A stretch of 64,000 nt of DNA from NCBI RefSeq assembly GCF_037055355.1, contig NZ_CP146350.1, forward strand, positions 930,001 to 994,000, read 5' to 3'. The notes under the pieces are model-generated. The model did not search any database. It was given only the letters and a program-made list of their open reading frames with translations, and was not told the origin of the DNA. Shown here in pieces: positions 27,909 through 38,038 of the stretch (its first letter is position 1; each line of letters starts with the position of its first letter). The position numbers and the translations under genes were made by a program. This stretch comes from Streptomyces sp. DG1A-41 (lineage in GTDB: Bacteria; Actinomycetota; Actinomycetes; Streptomycetales; Streptomycetaceae).

Positions 27909-28304
27909 ATGAGATGGTCCGGGAGCTCCGCGGGTCTGCCGCTGCTGATGGCGGCCATGGCCGTGGCGGCTACGGCGTGCACGACGAGCAACACCAGTGA
28001 CGGCGACGGGTCGGCGTCCTGCGCCTACCGGATCCTGCATCAAAACCGGACATACGAGGACGTCACAAACGTAACGTTCACGGTCGGCGGGAAGCTGGGC
28101 ACCGCCACCCAGCCCGCGTGCGACGACACAGGCGGCCAGGAAGAGACCCTGCCGGCGGACACGATGACGGCCTACGAGGTGAACGGCGTCCCACCCGAGG
28201 TGGCCATCGCGGTCGGCGACACGCCTGCGGACGCGCGGCTCGTTGCCGTCTACTCGCACAAGGAACTGCCGCCCGAGGTGCAGAAACTGATCGACGGATC
28301 CTGA
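27909..28304 (+). CDS. DUF6281-like lipoprotein
   Basis: 131 residues with a short signal peptide and lipobox (MAAMAVAATAC, Cys at residue 24), so it is probably a lipid-anchored surface protein. The mature part contains CAYRILHQNRTYEDVTNV, CDDTGG, YEVNGVPPEVAIAVGD and ends near LPPEVQKLIDGS, which matches my memory of the DUF6281 family of Streptomyces. Function unknown. GGGAGG lies 5 bases before the ATG. Confidence 0.75.
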   Translation: MRWSGSSAGLPLLMAAMAVAATACTTSNTSDGDGSASCAYRILHQNRTYEDVTNVTFTVGGKLGTATQPACDDTGGQEETLPADTMTAYEVNGVPPEVAIAVGDTPADARLVAVYSHKELPPEVQKLIDGS

Positions 28305-28308
28305 CGCC

Positions 28309-28336
28309 GGTGCGGGCGGCGCCACCGCCCCGCACC
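28309..28336 (+). terminator. Possible terminator hairpin after the lipoprotein gene
   Basis: GGTGCGGGCGG pairs with CCGCCCCGCACC with one bulged base, starting 4 bp after the stop codon. There is no U tract, so it is a hairpin with weaker support as a terminator. Confidence 0.4.
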
Positions 28337-28525
28337 AGCCCGGCCTGCTGCCGCGGCGCTCGAACACGGCGAAAATCACGCTGAGGGCCGTCGCCGAGTT
28401 CCCGATCTTGCAAGCGGCTCTCGAAGTGTCCAGCGCGTTCAGCACCGGTTCGTACTGCTCCAGCCCGGCCACCCACCGGCGGTCCGCCGAGGCCGTTGCG
28501 CAAGCAACATCGATCGGTCGGTTCG

Positions 28526-29700
28526 GTCTCGTTGTAAGTGCTCGCGACCTGGTCGATCTCCGCGACGCTGCTGGGCGGGGACGGGGCACTCAGGTCGCCG
28601 GCGGTGACCGCCCGGCAGTGCCGGGAGAGGTCCTCCAACGGCGCGGCCGGCACCCGCCCCTGCGGCGGGCGACGAGGACGGCCGCCGTCAGCGCGAGGGC
28701 GCCACCCCAAACCTCCTGTCGGCGAGGCCGTGGTGAACGGTGCGTCTCGTGGTACCGGGGTGGTGTCCGGCAGCGGGAGCGCGACGGTGAAGACCGCGCC
28801 CGGCCCTTCGCTGACCTCGATCGTGCCGCCGTGCTGCTGGGCCAGCCGGTGGACGAGGGCCAGCCCCAGCCCGCGCCGGGCGGTGCCCCGGTCGGGCCGG
28901 GTCGACCAGCCGTCCTCGAAGATCGATCCGGCGGCACCCGGCGGGATCCCCGGGCCGCTGTCCGCGACCCGCACCAGCACCCGGTCGACAGCCTCGATCA
29001 GGGAGAGCTCGACCTCGCGCCCGCCCGCCGGGGCCGCTCCGCCGGCCGCGGCGTCGATCGCGTTGTCCAGCAGGTTGCCGACGATGGTCAGCAGCCGGCG
29101 CAGATGCGGCGGGTCCTCACCGAGCGCGGAGTCGTCGCTGAGCACCACCCGTACCCCGCGTTCCGCGGCCACCGTGGTCTTGGCGACGATCAGCCCCACG
29201 AGCAGCGCGCTGCCGATGCGTTCGCGTACGGACTCCGTCAGCGCCTGTTCGGCACCGGCCGCCTCGACGGCGTACTTGAAGGCGGCGTCGTGGTCGCCGA
29301 TGTCCAGCAGCCCGGCCACGGTGTGCATACGGTTGGTGAACTCGTGCTGCTGGGCACGCAGGGCGTCGGTCAGCCCGCGCACCGAGTCCAGTTCGCGCAG
29401 CAGCCCGATCAGCTCGGTGCGGTCGCGGACGGTGACCACCGCGCCCAGTTCGCGGCCGTGCAGCGCCACCGGCATCCGGTTGACCACCAGGCAGTGGTCG
29501 TCGGTCAGCACGCGGAGGTCGGTGCCGGTCAGGGTGCCGTCCAGGGCGCGGCGCAGCCGCCCGTCCGGCAGCACCTCCTCCAGTCCGCGGCCGAGCGCCG
29601 TGCCGAGGCCGAGCAGTTTGCGGGCCTCGTCGTTGACCAACGGTGATCCGGCCGTCGGGATCGAAGGCGATCACGCCCTCCCGGACGCCCGGTCGGAGGG
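28526..29700 (-). pseudogene. Decayed sensor histidine kinase (CitA/DcuS-like) with a HAMP-like remnant
   Basis: The catalytic half is well kept: an H box in LRAQQHEFTNRMHTVAGLL, an N box LLTIVGNLLDNAIDAA, G1 VADSGPGIPPG and G2 GLGLALVHRLAQQHGG, as in CitA/DcuS-type kinases. It is broken in several ways. In the PAS region the frame IAFDPDGRIT leads into the next frame LVNDEARKLLGL only if one extra base near 29640-29651 is ignored. Upstream the frame meets a stop near 29720 and no periplasmic sensor or membrane helices remain. Downstream (28526-28650) another kinase-type piece appears, with EDLSRHCRAVTAGDLSAP and SVAEIDQVASTYNE resembling a HAMP linker. No response regulator gene is nearby. 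Confidence 0.7.
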
Positions 29701-29945
29701 CCTGATCGAAGTATCGAGTCGGTCAGCCGGAGGCCATTTCGTATCGATGGAGCGGTCAACAGGGCGCCAAGCAGTCGCCTCTGCCCGGCATGGTCTGCTT
29801 AGGCTCAGCTTGGCGCCGGTCCCTCGAACCGACACAGAAGCAAAAGCGGTGGGCCGTTCACCTGCACGGAGCCTTCTCACCCGCACGCACGGTCACGCCT
29901 CTTACGACCGATTTGGGCATGCGAATCTCACTGAAGGCGACAAGG

Positions 29946-32324
29946 ATGAGCGATTACCGTAGCGAGCCTCCTTCGCACCAGGACCCTGCGGGCGGACAGC
30001 CCGGGATGACCCGAGCGGAGATGCGCAGGGCCGCCCGGACGGCGAACCGGCGCTCGTCGCGCAGGACGACGGCGAGACACGGACCGGGCGGGCGACCGGC
30101 CGCTTCTTCCCGGCGCGGGACGTCCGGGAAGCGGCGGTTGATCGACTTTCCGCGGGCGGGCAGGCGCGGTGTGCGGCGCTGGCTGCCGTCCTGGAAGCAG
30201 GTGTTGACCGTCCTCATGCTGCTCTTCGGCGGCATGGCCGGCGCGATCGGCTTCGCCTACGTGACGGTGGCCGTTCCGAGCGTCAATCCGAACACACAGC
30301 TCCAGAACAACGTGTTCTACTGGTCGGACGGTTCGCAGATGGCCAGCGTGGGCCAGGTGAATCGGCAGAACGTGAGCCTGTCGCAGGTTCCGTCCGATGT
30401 GCAGTGGGACTTCCTCGCGGCGGAGAACGCGTCCTTCTACACCGATCCGGGCGTCGACCCCCAGGGCATCCTCCGGGCGCTGTACCACATGGCGGAGGGC
30501 GGCCAGGTGCAGTCCGGGTCGACCATCACGCAGCAGTTCGTGAAGAACACCTACCTCAGCCAGGACCAGACCCTGTCACGCAAGTTCAAGGAGATCATGA
30601 TCTCTTTGAAGATCGGAACAAAGCTCAGCAAGCAGCAGATTCTCCAGGGCTATCTGAACAGCAACTACTACGGCCGCGGGGCCTACGGCATCGAGGCCGC
30701 CGCCCAGGCGTACTACCACCTTCCGGTGGAGAAGCTGAACGTCAGCCAGGGAGCGTTCCTGGCGGCCACGGTGAACGAGCCGAGCGTGATGATGAACGCC
30801 GACGACCCGCAGGCCCGCCCCCAGGCCACCGCCCGCTGGAAATACGTGCTGCACCGGATGGCCGCCATCGGGAAATTGAGCCCCTCACAGGAACAGCGGT
30901 ATCTGAGGGCGGGCTTCCCGGTGCCGAAACCGATGTCCCGCTCCGGCTCGCTGAGCGGGCAGGTCGGCTACCTGGTACAGACCGCCGAGCAGTACGTCGA
31001 GCAGCACTCGTCCCTCACCGAACAGCAGCTGAACCAGGGCGGTTACCAGATCCACACCACGTTCGACAGGCACCAGGTCGCCGAGCTGAGCTCCTCGGTG
31101 GCCAGGATGCGGGGGCAGCACCTGGACCCCAAGAACCGGCCGGCGGACCGGAACGTGCAGGTCGGTGCCGCCTCCGTCGACCCCACCACCGGAGCGATCG
31201 TGGCCCTGTACGGCGGTGACGGCTGGAACAAGGGCCACTACACGGACAACGCCAACAGCTCGGGCGTGCCGGTCGGTTCGACCTTCAAGCCCTTCGATCT
31301 CGCCGCCGCCCTGGACCACGGCGCGGTCCTCTCCCCCGGGCAGCCGCCGTCGCCGATCACGCCGGAGAGCAGGTTCGACGGCGACAACGGCATCGAGATC
31401 AAGAACCAGCAGGGCCAGTACCTGCCGGACGGCAGCGACCCCACCGGGCTGCTCCATCAGCAGAACGACGTCTCCACCAAGTGGGGTTACATCACCCTGC
31501 GCAAGGCGATGGAGCAGTCGGTCAACACCCCGTACGTCCAGCTGGGCGAGTACGTCGGGTACGGCAACGTGGAGAACGAGGCAATGGCGGCCGGCCTGCT
31601 GCGCAGCAGCCTCCAGTACGACACCGCCGGCTTCTACATCGGCACCTCCACCCCGTCGGCCATCCGCATGGCCGACGCCTACGGCACCTTCGCCGCGGAC
31701 GGGGTCCACCACGAGCCCTACTCGGTCACCAAGGTCCTCGACGGCGGGCGGCAACTCCCGGGTTTCACCCCGCCCGCCGGCAGCCGGGCCATGCCCGCCT
31801 CGACCGCCGACACCGTCACAAGCGTGCTGCGGGACGTGGTCGAGCACGGCACCGGCACCAACGCCCTGGCCCTCGGACGACCCGCCGCGGGCAAGACCGG
31901 CACCACGGACGACTACAAGTCCGCCTGGTTCATCGGCTACACCCCGCAGCTGTCCACGGCGGTCACCATGTTCAAGGAGGGCTCCGGCAACTCGGGCCTG
32001 CGATCCATGTCCGGAGTCGGCGGCTACAGCAAGGTCTTCGGCGCGGACATGCCCACCCAGGTGTGGCTCGGCTACATGTCCGCCGCCCTCCAGGGCCAGC
32101 CCGTGAAGTCCTTCCCCCGGCACCGCCACTCGGCAAGGGAGCCGACGAGAACGGCGCTCCGTCCGCCACCCCCTCGGCATCCCCGACCGAGTCGCCCTCG
32201 AGCACCCCCTCACCCACCACACCGGCACCGTCCCCGTCCCTCACGCCGTGCAGCGACATCCCCGGCGGGTGCACCTCCCCCACCGCTCCCACACCCTCCC
32301 CCTCGCCGACCAGTCCCGGCCTGA
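29946..32324 (+). CDS. Class A penicillin-binding protein (GT51 plus transpeptidase)
   Basis: 792 residues as read. A basic cytoplasmic N-terminus precedes one membrane helix (about residues 80-105, VLTVLMLLFGGMAGAIGFAY). The GT51 domain shows AAENASFYTDPGVDPQGILR and SGSTITQQFVKNTYL. The transpeptidase has the SxxK serine in VGSTFKPFDLAAAL, SVN in MEQSVNTPYVQ, and GKTGTTDD. It would polymerise and cross-link peptidoglycan outside the membrane. After QGQPVKSFP the frame turns into Arg/Pro/His-rich sequence; one more C in the C5 run at 32114-32118 would restore PPAPPLGKGADENGAP and a Ser/Pro/Thr tail ending at 32392. ATG 29946 is the first good start; ATG 29919 is possible. Confidence 0.85.
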   Translation: MSDYRSEPPSHQDPAGGQPGMTRAEMRRAARTANRRSSRRTTARHGPGGRPAASSRRGTSGKRRLIDFPRAGRRGVRRWLPSWKQVLTVLMLLFGGMAGAIGFAYVTVAVPSVNPNTQLQNNVFYWSDGSQMASVGQVNRQNVSLSQVPSDVQWDFLAAENASFYTDPGVDPQGILRALYHMAEGGQVQSGSTITQQFVKNTYLSQDQTLSRKFKEIMISLKIGTKLSKQQILQGYLNSNYYGRGAYGIEAAAQAYYHLPVEKLNVSQGAFLAATVNEPSVMMNADDPQARPQATARWKYVLHRMAAIGKLSPSQEQRYLRAGFPVPKPMSRSGSLSGQVGYLVQTAEQYVEQHSSLTEQQLNQGGYQIHTTFDRHQVAELSSSVARMRGQHLDPKNRPADRNVQVGAASVDPTTGAIVALYGGDGWNKGHYTDNANSSGVPVGSTFKPFDLAAALDHGAVLSPGQPPSPITPESRFDGDNGIEIKNQQGQYLPDGSDPTGLLHQQNDVSTKWGYITLRKAMEQSVNTPYVQLGEYVGYGNVENEAMAAGLLRSSLQYDTAGFYIGTSTPSAIRMADAYGTFAADGVHHEPYSVTKVLDGGRQLPGFTPPAGSRAMPASTADTVTSVLRDVVEHGTGTNALALGRPAAGKTGTTDDYKSAWFIGYTPQLSTAVTMFKEGSGNSGLRSMSGVGGYSKVFGADMPTQVWLGYMSAALQGQPVKSFPRHRHSAREPTRTALRPPPPRHPRPSRPRAPPHPPHRHRPRPSRRAATSPAGAPPPPLPHPPPRRPVPA

Positions 32325-32563
32325 CCGGAGGTCTCTTCGGCCCGGGAGACGGCAAGCAGGGGAACGGTGGCGGGCCATCACCACACCGATGACCTGGGGC
32401 TCCGGCGCCGGCCCCTCCAGAACGTCTCAGGATGAGGTGCGCAGGCGGCGGATCCTGATCCTTACCGCTTTCACACTCAGAAGTGAAGAAACTATGACGA
32501 AACCGCAATAACCTGTGTGCGTTCAGCGACCGTTGTCGGCTTTTGCAGGTGCTTGTCGGCGCT

Positions 32564-34962
32564 GTGAGAGGACCCGCCCTGTCCACGTACGCCCGGGCTC
32601 CGCGACGACACCGCATTCGCCGCCGCGCCGACATGCCGCTCATAGGCGGCGTCCGCCCGCCGGTCGCCATCCTGATGGTGCTTCTGCTCTCGGTCGCCGG
32701 ACTCACCGTCTACGCCCTCGGCTCCATCTCCAGCGAGCAACTGCCGCTTGCGGTGCGGGACAGCGAGCAGCAGATCGCCGCGGACGCCGCCGTGTCGGTC
32801 CGGGGCTCCATCAGCGCGGAGGCGAACACGCTGCGCCGTGCTGCCGAGGCATACACCCCGACCAGTACGACCGCGCCGGCGACGGCCCTCAAGACGGTCG
32901 TCGCCGGCCGCCGATCGGTGCACGGCGTCGCCCTGGTCGATCCGGCCACCGGTCACCTGCTGGCCGCGAGCGGCGTGACCGTGCCGCTCGCCGGGATCGG
33001 CGTGGGGAGCCTGGCCGCAGACGCGGAGCGCAGCATCGTCCCGCCGCGGCTGGTGGCCGCGGCCTCCGGCGCCCGTATCCTCTACTTCGCCCGGCTCACG
33101 GTGCCCGAGCACAGCCAGGACACCAATGCCGACCAGAGCCAGGACCAGACACAGCAGCAGACCAAGCACTGGCTGGTGGTGGTCCTCGAACCTCTGCCGA
33201 CGCCCGCGGCGCACGGAGACGGCCGCGGCACCTGGCTGGTGGGGGAGACGGCACCGTCCTGGCGAGCGCTACCCGCGTGCGGGCCCTCTCCGGCGCCGAC
33301 CGGACGCTCCCCCGAACCGCAGCCCGGGCCGCCGCGGTCTCCGGATGGCGGACAGACGCCTCCGGCAGCCTGCTCGGCGCCGCCGCCTCCGGCACGCGCA
33401 CCGTGGCCGGCTGGGCGGTGGTCGCACCGCAGCGGACCGGCACCGGCGACACCGGCAGGGACAACACCAGCGGCCTTCACCTGACGGTCGTGACCGCGCA
33501 GTCCGTCGCGCTCACCCCCCAGTCCACCGGCTACCTGCGGATCGCCCTGCTGACGGGCGGCGCGCTCGCCGCCATCGCCGTGGTGAACTGGCTGTTGCTG
33601 GTCTTCGCCGTGCAGCGCCCGTTGCTGCGGCTGCACCTGTCCGCCGCCCGCCTCGCCCGGGGCGCCGTCGGTCGGCACCCGCTCGCCTTCGAGGACCTGT
33701 CGCGGCCCGTACCGGTTCCCGCATACGGCGAACCGCGCCGCACAGGCCGGGCGTTGGAGGCCCTGCGGCGGCAACTGCTCGGTGCGGACACGCCGGAGGA
33801 GATCCTCGCCCCACGAGGGCCGGGGACCCGGGCGCTGGTGGCCTGCTGCGCTCTGCTGGTCACCGCCTGGGCCGCCCCGATGCTCTTCGTCGTCGACCAT
33901 GTGGACACCCCCGCCTCCATACCGGTGAGCGCGGTGGCCGGGCAGCAGACGCGCACCCAGTACGCGTCCGACCGGGCGCGCCAGTCGCTCGACCAGTCGT
34001 ACACCGACCTGGTCGACGTCGCCGCGTCGCTGAAGGGCAAGAGCACGGCCCAGCAGCACCGGGTGCTGCGGAAGGCGCTGGCCGATCACGGCCAGTACCG
34101 CTCGCTCTACCTGCTCGACCGTGCCGGCTCCATCGTGCTGCGGGTCGGCCAGACCCCGCTCCGCACCATCGTCCACGTCCCGGGCGGCAACGGCATCACC
34201 GGTGTCAACACGTACGGGAGGATCCCGGCCATCGCCGCGTACGCGCACATCCCGGGGGCGAAGGCCGGGACGACAGCTTCCGGTGTGGTGGTCTTCGGCG
34301 AGATCGACGTGAAGGTGCTCGACGGTCTGCTCCCCGAGCCCGGCCTGGGCAGTGTGTGGCTGGCGGACAGCCACGACCGGGTACTGGCCGCCGGCGTGGG
34401 CTTCCGGGCGTTCCAGCCGCTGCCCGGCCCAGGGCTCGCGCGGCTCGCCGACCGTACCCGGACGCCCGGCACCGCCGGCACCCCGACCAGCGCGGTGCTG
34501 ACCTCCTCGGGCGTCTCGCGGGCGATGTCCGTGGCCGCCGCCGCTCCACTGGCCGAGGCCGGCCCGGCCGCAGGCCTGGGCTGGCGGGTCGTCACCTCCG
34601 AGCCGGCCGCCTCGCTGCGGCTGCCGGTCTTCCGGGCCGAGCGGATGACCATGCTGGCCGGGCTGCTGGGGCTCGCGGTGGGGGCGGCCTGCCTGAGCTG
34701 GGTGCACATCGTGGTGGTACGGCCGCTGCGCGAACTGGCGCGACTCGCCGAACGGTTGGCGGGCGGCGACCGCCGCACCGTGCTGTACCCGGTGAACCAC
34801 GACGAGACCGGCTCCGTCACCCGCAGTCTGGAGCTGATCAGGCAGGCGCTTGCCGACCGGGTCCGGTCGGGGACGGCAATCCCTGCCGCACCCCGCGCGG
34901 AAGCCTCGTCCGCCGGTCACGGCCGAGTACACACCACAGCAGTGAACACGAAGGCGGACTGA
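32564..34962 (+). pseudogene. Membrane protein with Cache-like domains and HAMP, split by one frameshift
   Basis: The N-terminal part (from about GTG 32564) has a membrane helix VAILMVLLLSVAGLTVYALG and an extracytoplasmic domain; the rest continues in the next frame. The break is at the G5 run 33241-33245: with one more G, GTWLVGGDGTVLASATRV reads straight through. The second part has a hydrophobic segment (YLRIALLTGGALAAIAVVNW), then CCALLVTAWAAPMLFVVDHV, a second sensor-like domain (SVWLADSHDRVLAAGV), another helix (LGLAVGAACLSWVHIVVV) and a HAMP-like end (RPLRELARLAERLAGGDRRT). No kinase or cyclase domain follows. It abuts pgsB by 1 bp, so it likely belongs to that unit. Function unknown; a surface-sensing or assembly partner is inferred. 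A sequencing error is possible. Confidence 0.7.
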
Positions 34963-34963
34963 G

Positions 34964-36391
34964 GTGCTCTTCCTCTACACCATGTTGCTGCTGAGCAGCG
35001 CCATGCTGCTGACAGCCGGTGTCATCGAGCAGCGGCGGCACTACGCGGCGCTGGATCAGATCCCGGTGCGGGTCCTGGTGAACGGCATCCGCGGCAAGTC
35101 CTCCATCACCCGGCTGTGCGCAGGGGCGTTGCGCGGAAGCGGGCTGGTGACGGTGGCCAAGACCACCGGCACGGCCGCCCGTTTCATCCACCCGGACGCC
35201 ACCGAGGAGCCCGTCTACCGAAAGTTCGGGCTGCCCAACATCGTGGAGCAGATCGGCATTGTGCGGCGGGCGGCGGCGTACACGCCGGACGCGCTGGTGA
35301 TCGAGTGCATGGCTGTGCTGCCCGCGCTGCAGGAGGTCAATCAGGAGAAGCTGATCCGCTCCACCATCGGCGTGCTGTGCAACGTCCGCGAGGACCACCT
35401 GGCCGAGATGGGCCCCACACTGGACGACGTCGCCCGTTCGCTGTCCCGCTCGATGCCGGTCGGCGGGGTGTGCGTCACCGCGGAGAAGGAGCGGCTGCAC
35501 ATCCTGCGCGAGGAGGCCGAAAGGCGGAACTGCCGCCTCGTCGCAGTGGATCCGGAGACGGTGAGCGACGCGGAGCTGCGGGGCTTCAGCTGGTTCACGT
35601 TCAAGGAGAACGTGGCCATCGCGCTGGCCGTCGCCGAACTGATGGGTGTGGAACGGGAGACGGCGCTCAGGGGCATGTGGGACGCGCCGCCGGACCCGGG
35701 CGTGCTCTCCGTGGAGCGCTACCGCACGCACGACGGCAAGCGGCTGCGGTTCGCCAACGTCTTCGCCGCCAACGACCCGGAGTCGACGCTGATGAACGTC
35801 CGTCAGCTGCTGGATCTCGGTGCGATCCGCCGCCCGCTCAACGTGGTCGTCAACTGCCGCCCGGACCGGGTGGAGCGCAACGGTCAGATGGGCGCGGTCA
35901 TCCCCGACCTCGGCCCCGACGCGGTCTTCCTCATCGGCCATCCGACCAAGAGCGCCAAGGACGCCATCCCGTCCTCGTTCGCCGGCCGGGTGATCGACCT
36001 GGGCGGCGACCGCCGTGACCCGCGGGAGCTGACCGAGGCCGTTCTGGCCGAGCTCGGCCCGGCCTCCTCGCTGGTGGCGGTGGGCAACATCCACGGTCAG
36101 GGCGAGCTGCTGCTGGAGGTTCTCGCCGAGTTGCCGCTGGACGACTCGGACGAGCCGCTCATCCCGGCGCCGTACCACGGGCCTCTGGGCGAAGACACCC
36201 TGCGGATCGCGGTGGCCGGCCCGCCCGAGCCCGAGCCCTTCAGCTGGGTGGCACCGCTGGAGACCCCGGCGCACGGCATCCACATACCCGGCCGCCGTGG
36301 ACGGCCCCGCCACAACGCGCACCGGAACGCCCACCGGTCCGAACCGAGGCCGGACGGCTCCCCGGCCCAGCCGATGAGGAACCAGCCGTGA
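34964..36391 (+). CDS. pgsB: Poly-gamma-glutamate synthase subunit PgsB/CapB homologue
   Basis: 475 residues from GTG 34964. An N-terminal membrane helix (MLFLYTMLLLSSAMLLTAGV) is followed by the Mur-ligase-like ATP-binding loop VRVLVNGIRGKSSITRL at about residues 35-51, then MAVLPALQEVNQEKL, CNVREDHLAEMGPTLDDVA and the late NCRPDRVERNGQM, all typical of PgsB/CapB. The enzyme activates the gamma-carboxyl of glutamate and extends the chain at the membrane with PgsC. The C-terminal 60 residues are a family-foreign Pro/Arg/His-rich tail. The stop overlaps the pgsC start. Confidence 0.92.
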   Translation: MLFLYTMLLLSSAMLLTAGVIEQRRHYAALDQIPVRVLVNGIRGKSSITRLCAGALRGSGLVTVAKTTGTAARFIHPDATEEPVYRKFGLPNIVEQIGIVRRAAAYTPDALVIECMAVLPALQEVNQEKLIRSTIGVLCNVREDHLAEMGPTLDDVARSLSRSMPVGGVCVTAEKERLHILREEAERRNCRLVAVDPETVSDAELRGFSWFTFKENVAIALAVAELMGVERETALRGMWDAPPDPGVLSVERYRTHDGKRLRFANVFAANDPESTLMNVRQLLDLGAIRRPLNVVVNCRPDRVERNGQMGAVIPDLGPDAVFLIGHPTKSAKDAIPSSFAGRVIDLGGDRRDPRELTEAVLAELGPASSLVAVGNIHGQGELLLEVLAELPLDDSDEPLIPAPYHGPLGEDTLRIAVAGPPEPEPFSWVAPLETPAHGIHIPGRRGRPRHNAHRNAHRSEPRPDGSPAQPMRNQP

Positions 36392-36870
36392 TATCCGCCA
36401 ACCTCACACCGCAGGTCGCCGCGCTGGGAATCGCGCTGGGCCTGGTCTTCTCTCTCGTGTGCTACCTGACCACCAACCTCTCGCCCGGCGGGATGATCAC
36501 CCCCGGCTGGGTGGCGCTGACACTGGTCACCCATGTGCAGCTGGCGGCGATGATGGTCGGCGTGGCCGCGCTCACCTACGGCGCGACCCGACTGCTTCAG
36601 CGCAACGTGATCCTCTATGGCAAGCGGCTGTTCGCCGCGGTGGTCGTGTGCGCAGTGGTCATGCAGACCACCGTGATGCTTGCGCTCAACCATCAGTTCC
36701 CGCTGCTGTACACCTCGCAGACGCTGGGCTTCATCGTGCCCGGCCTGATCGCGTACCAGCTCGTCCGCCAGCCGTTCGGGGCGACCGTGCTCTCCACCAC
36801 GGCCGTCACCCTGGCCACCTACGTGATCATCTCCGCCGGGCTGCTGCTCGGCGCTGTGCCCACCACCTGA
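36388..36870 (+). CDS. pgsC: Poly-gamma-glutamate synthase subunit PgsC/CapC homologue
   Basis: 160 residues, nearly all in membrane helices (about five). It contains NLSPGGMITPGWVAL near residue 31, the conserved 'SPGG..vPG' segment of CapC, and SQTLGFIVPGLIAYQLVRQP, typical of the second half. It starts at GTG 36388 within the end of pgsB. PgsC is the membrane partner that is essential for PgsB polymerase activity. No pgsA/capA-type export gene is visible next to it. Confidence 0.9.
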   Translation: MISANLTPQVAALGIALGLVFSLVCYLTTNLSPGGMITPGWVALTLVTHVQLAAMMVGVAALTYGATRLLQRNVILYGKRLFAAVVVCAVVMQTTVMLALNHQFPLLYTSQTLGFIVPGLIAYQLVRQPFGATVLSTTAVTLATYVIISAGLLLGAVPTT

Positions 36871-36901
36871 CCCACCGCCTCGCACGCCTCAGGAGGACGA
36901 G

Positions 36902-37984
36902 ATGTATCCCGACTCCAGGTCCGGTCACGGCAAGGACGGCGGACTGACCCGCCGCCAGGTCCTCGGTTCCCTCGTCGGCCTCGCTGTGGCGGGCGCGGGC
37001 GGCGCATACGCCTGGCAGCGCCTCGAACACCGCCCCGGCGCGAACATCCCCACGGTGGACGGCTCCGTGCCCCAGGCAAGGCCTGTGGGCGGCCACCGGT
37101 TCGAGCGGCTCGGCAACCCGGCCCGCACCGTGGTACGGGACGCCGACGGCAGCGTGGTGGCGACGTTCACCGACGGGGCCCGCACGGCCGTGCTCACCGG
37201 TCCGTCCCGCACCTTCGGCGAACCCCGCACCACCACGGCCACCGTCACCACGGACGCCTGGGTGCGAGTCCTGCCCAGTCAGTGGCGGCAGGGCAGGGAG
37301 GAGAGCTCCTGGTTCAAGCGGTGGTTCCCCGAGGCGCTGCGCGACACCAGCCCGGACGTCTTCGCGGTCGCGTTCCAGTACAGCAGCGCCGGGGCACCGG
37401 ACAAGCACAACCCCGCCGGTGTGCGCTACGCCGGCACGGCCCACTTCGGGCCGCGCAATCCAGGTGTCGGTTCCTCGCTGGACTTCGGATACCACGACGA
37501 GCGGTCCGACTTCTACGACTACCTCGGCATTCCGTGGACCTTCCCGGACGGCAGCCGCGTCGAGCCGGAGAAGGCCCGCTACGGCGACGTCGACTGCTCC
37601 GGCTTCCAGCGCCTGGTGTGGGGCTACCGGATGGGCATACCCATGCACAACACCAACACCGCGGGCGTCGGCCTGCCCCGCCGCGCCTACGCCATCGCCG
37701 CCTACGGCCCCGGAAATCTGCTCATCCCCGACAAGGGCCGGCAGCCCATCGACCTCGGCGTGCTGCAACCCGGCGATCTGGTCTTCTTCGCCATCATCAA
37801 GAACGAGCCGAACGTCATCGACCACTGCGGGATGTACCTGGGCCTCGACAACGCGGGCCGCCCCCGCTTCTACTCGAGCCGCTCCGCCGCCAACGGCCCC
37901 ACCATGGGTGACCTCGCGGGCCACGCCCTGCTCGACGGCACCGACTTCTACGCCCGCGGCTTCCGCGCCGCCCGCCGCCTGTAG
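36902..37984 (+). CDS. Tat-exported NlpC/P60-family hydrolase
   Basis: 360 residues, preceded by AGGAGGACGAG. The N-terminus LTRRQVLGSLVGLAVAGAGG is a twin-arginine signal. The C-terminal domain holds the catalytic Cys in DVDCSGFQRLVWG (Cys 232) and the His in VIDHCGMYLG (His 308), the NlpC/P60 pair. An SH3-like or unknown domain (residues 70-200) lies before it. By its place 31 bp after pgsC it may cut or release the gamma-glutamyl polymer, as PgdS (also NlpC/P60) does in Bacillus; a peptidoglycan endopeptidase is the other option. Confidence 0.87.
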   Translation: MYPDSRSGHGKDGGLTRRQVLGSLVGLAVAGAGGAYAWQRLEHRPGANIPTVDGSVPQARPVGGHRFERLGNPARTVVRDADGSVVATFTDGARTAVLTGPSRTFGEPRTTTATVTTDAWVRVLPSQWRQGREESSWFKRWFPEALRDTSPDVFAVAFQYSSAGAPDKHNPAGVRYAGTAHFGPRNPGVGSSLDFGYHDERSDFYDYLGIPWTFPDGSRVEPEKARYGDVDCSGFQRLVWGYRMGIPMHNTNTAGVGLPRRAYAIAAYGPGNLLIPDKGRQPIDLGVLQPGDLVFFAIIKNEPNVIDHCGMYLGLDNAGRPRFYSSRSAANGPTMGDLAGHALLDGTDFYARGFRAARRL

Positions 37985-38038
37985 CGGTGCCTACCGCCCC
38001 GATCCCAACCAGCACCGCACGAAGGACGACCCCGTCTC

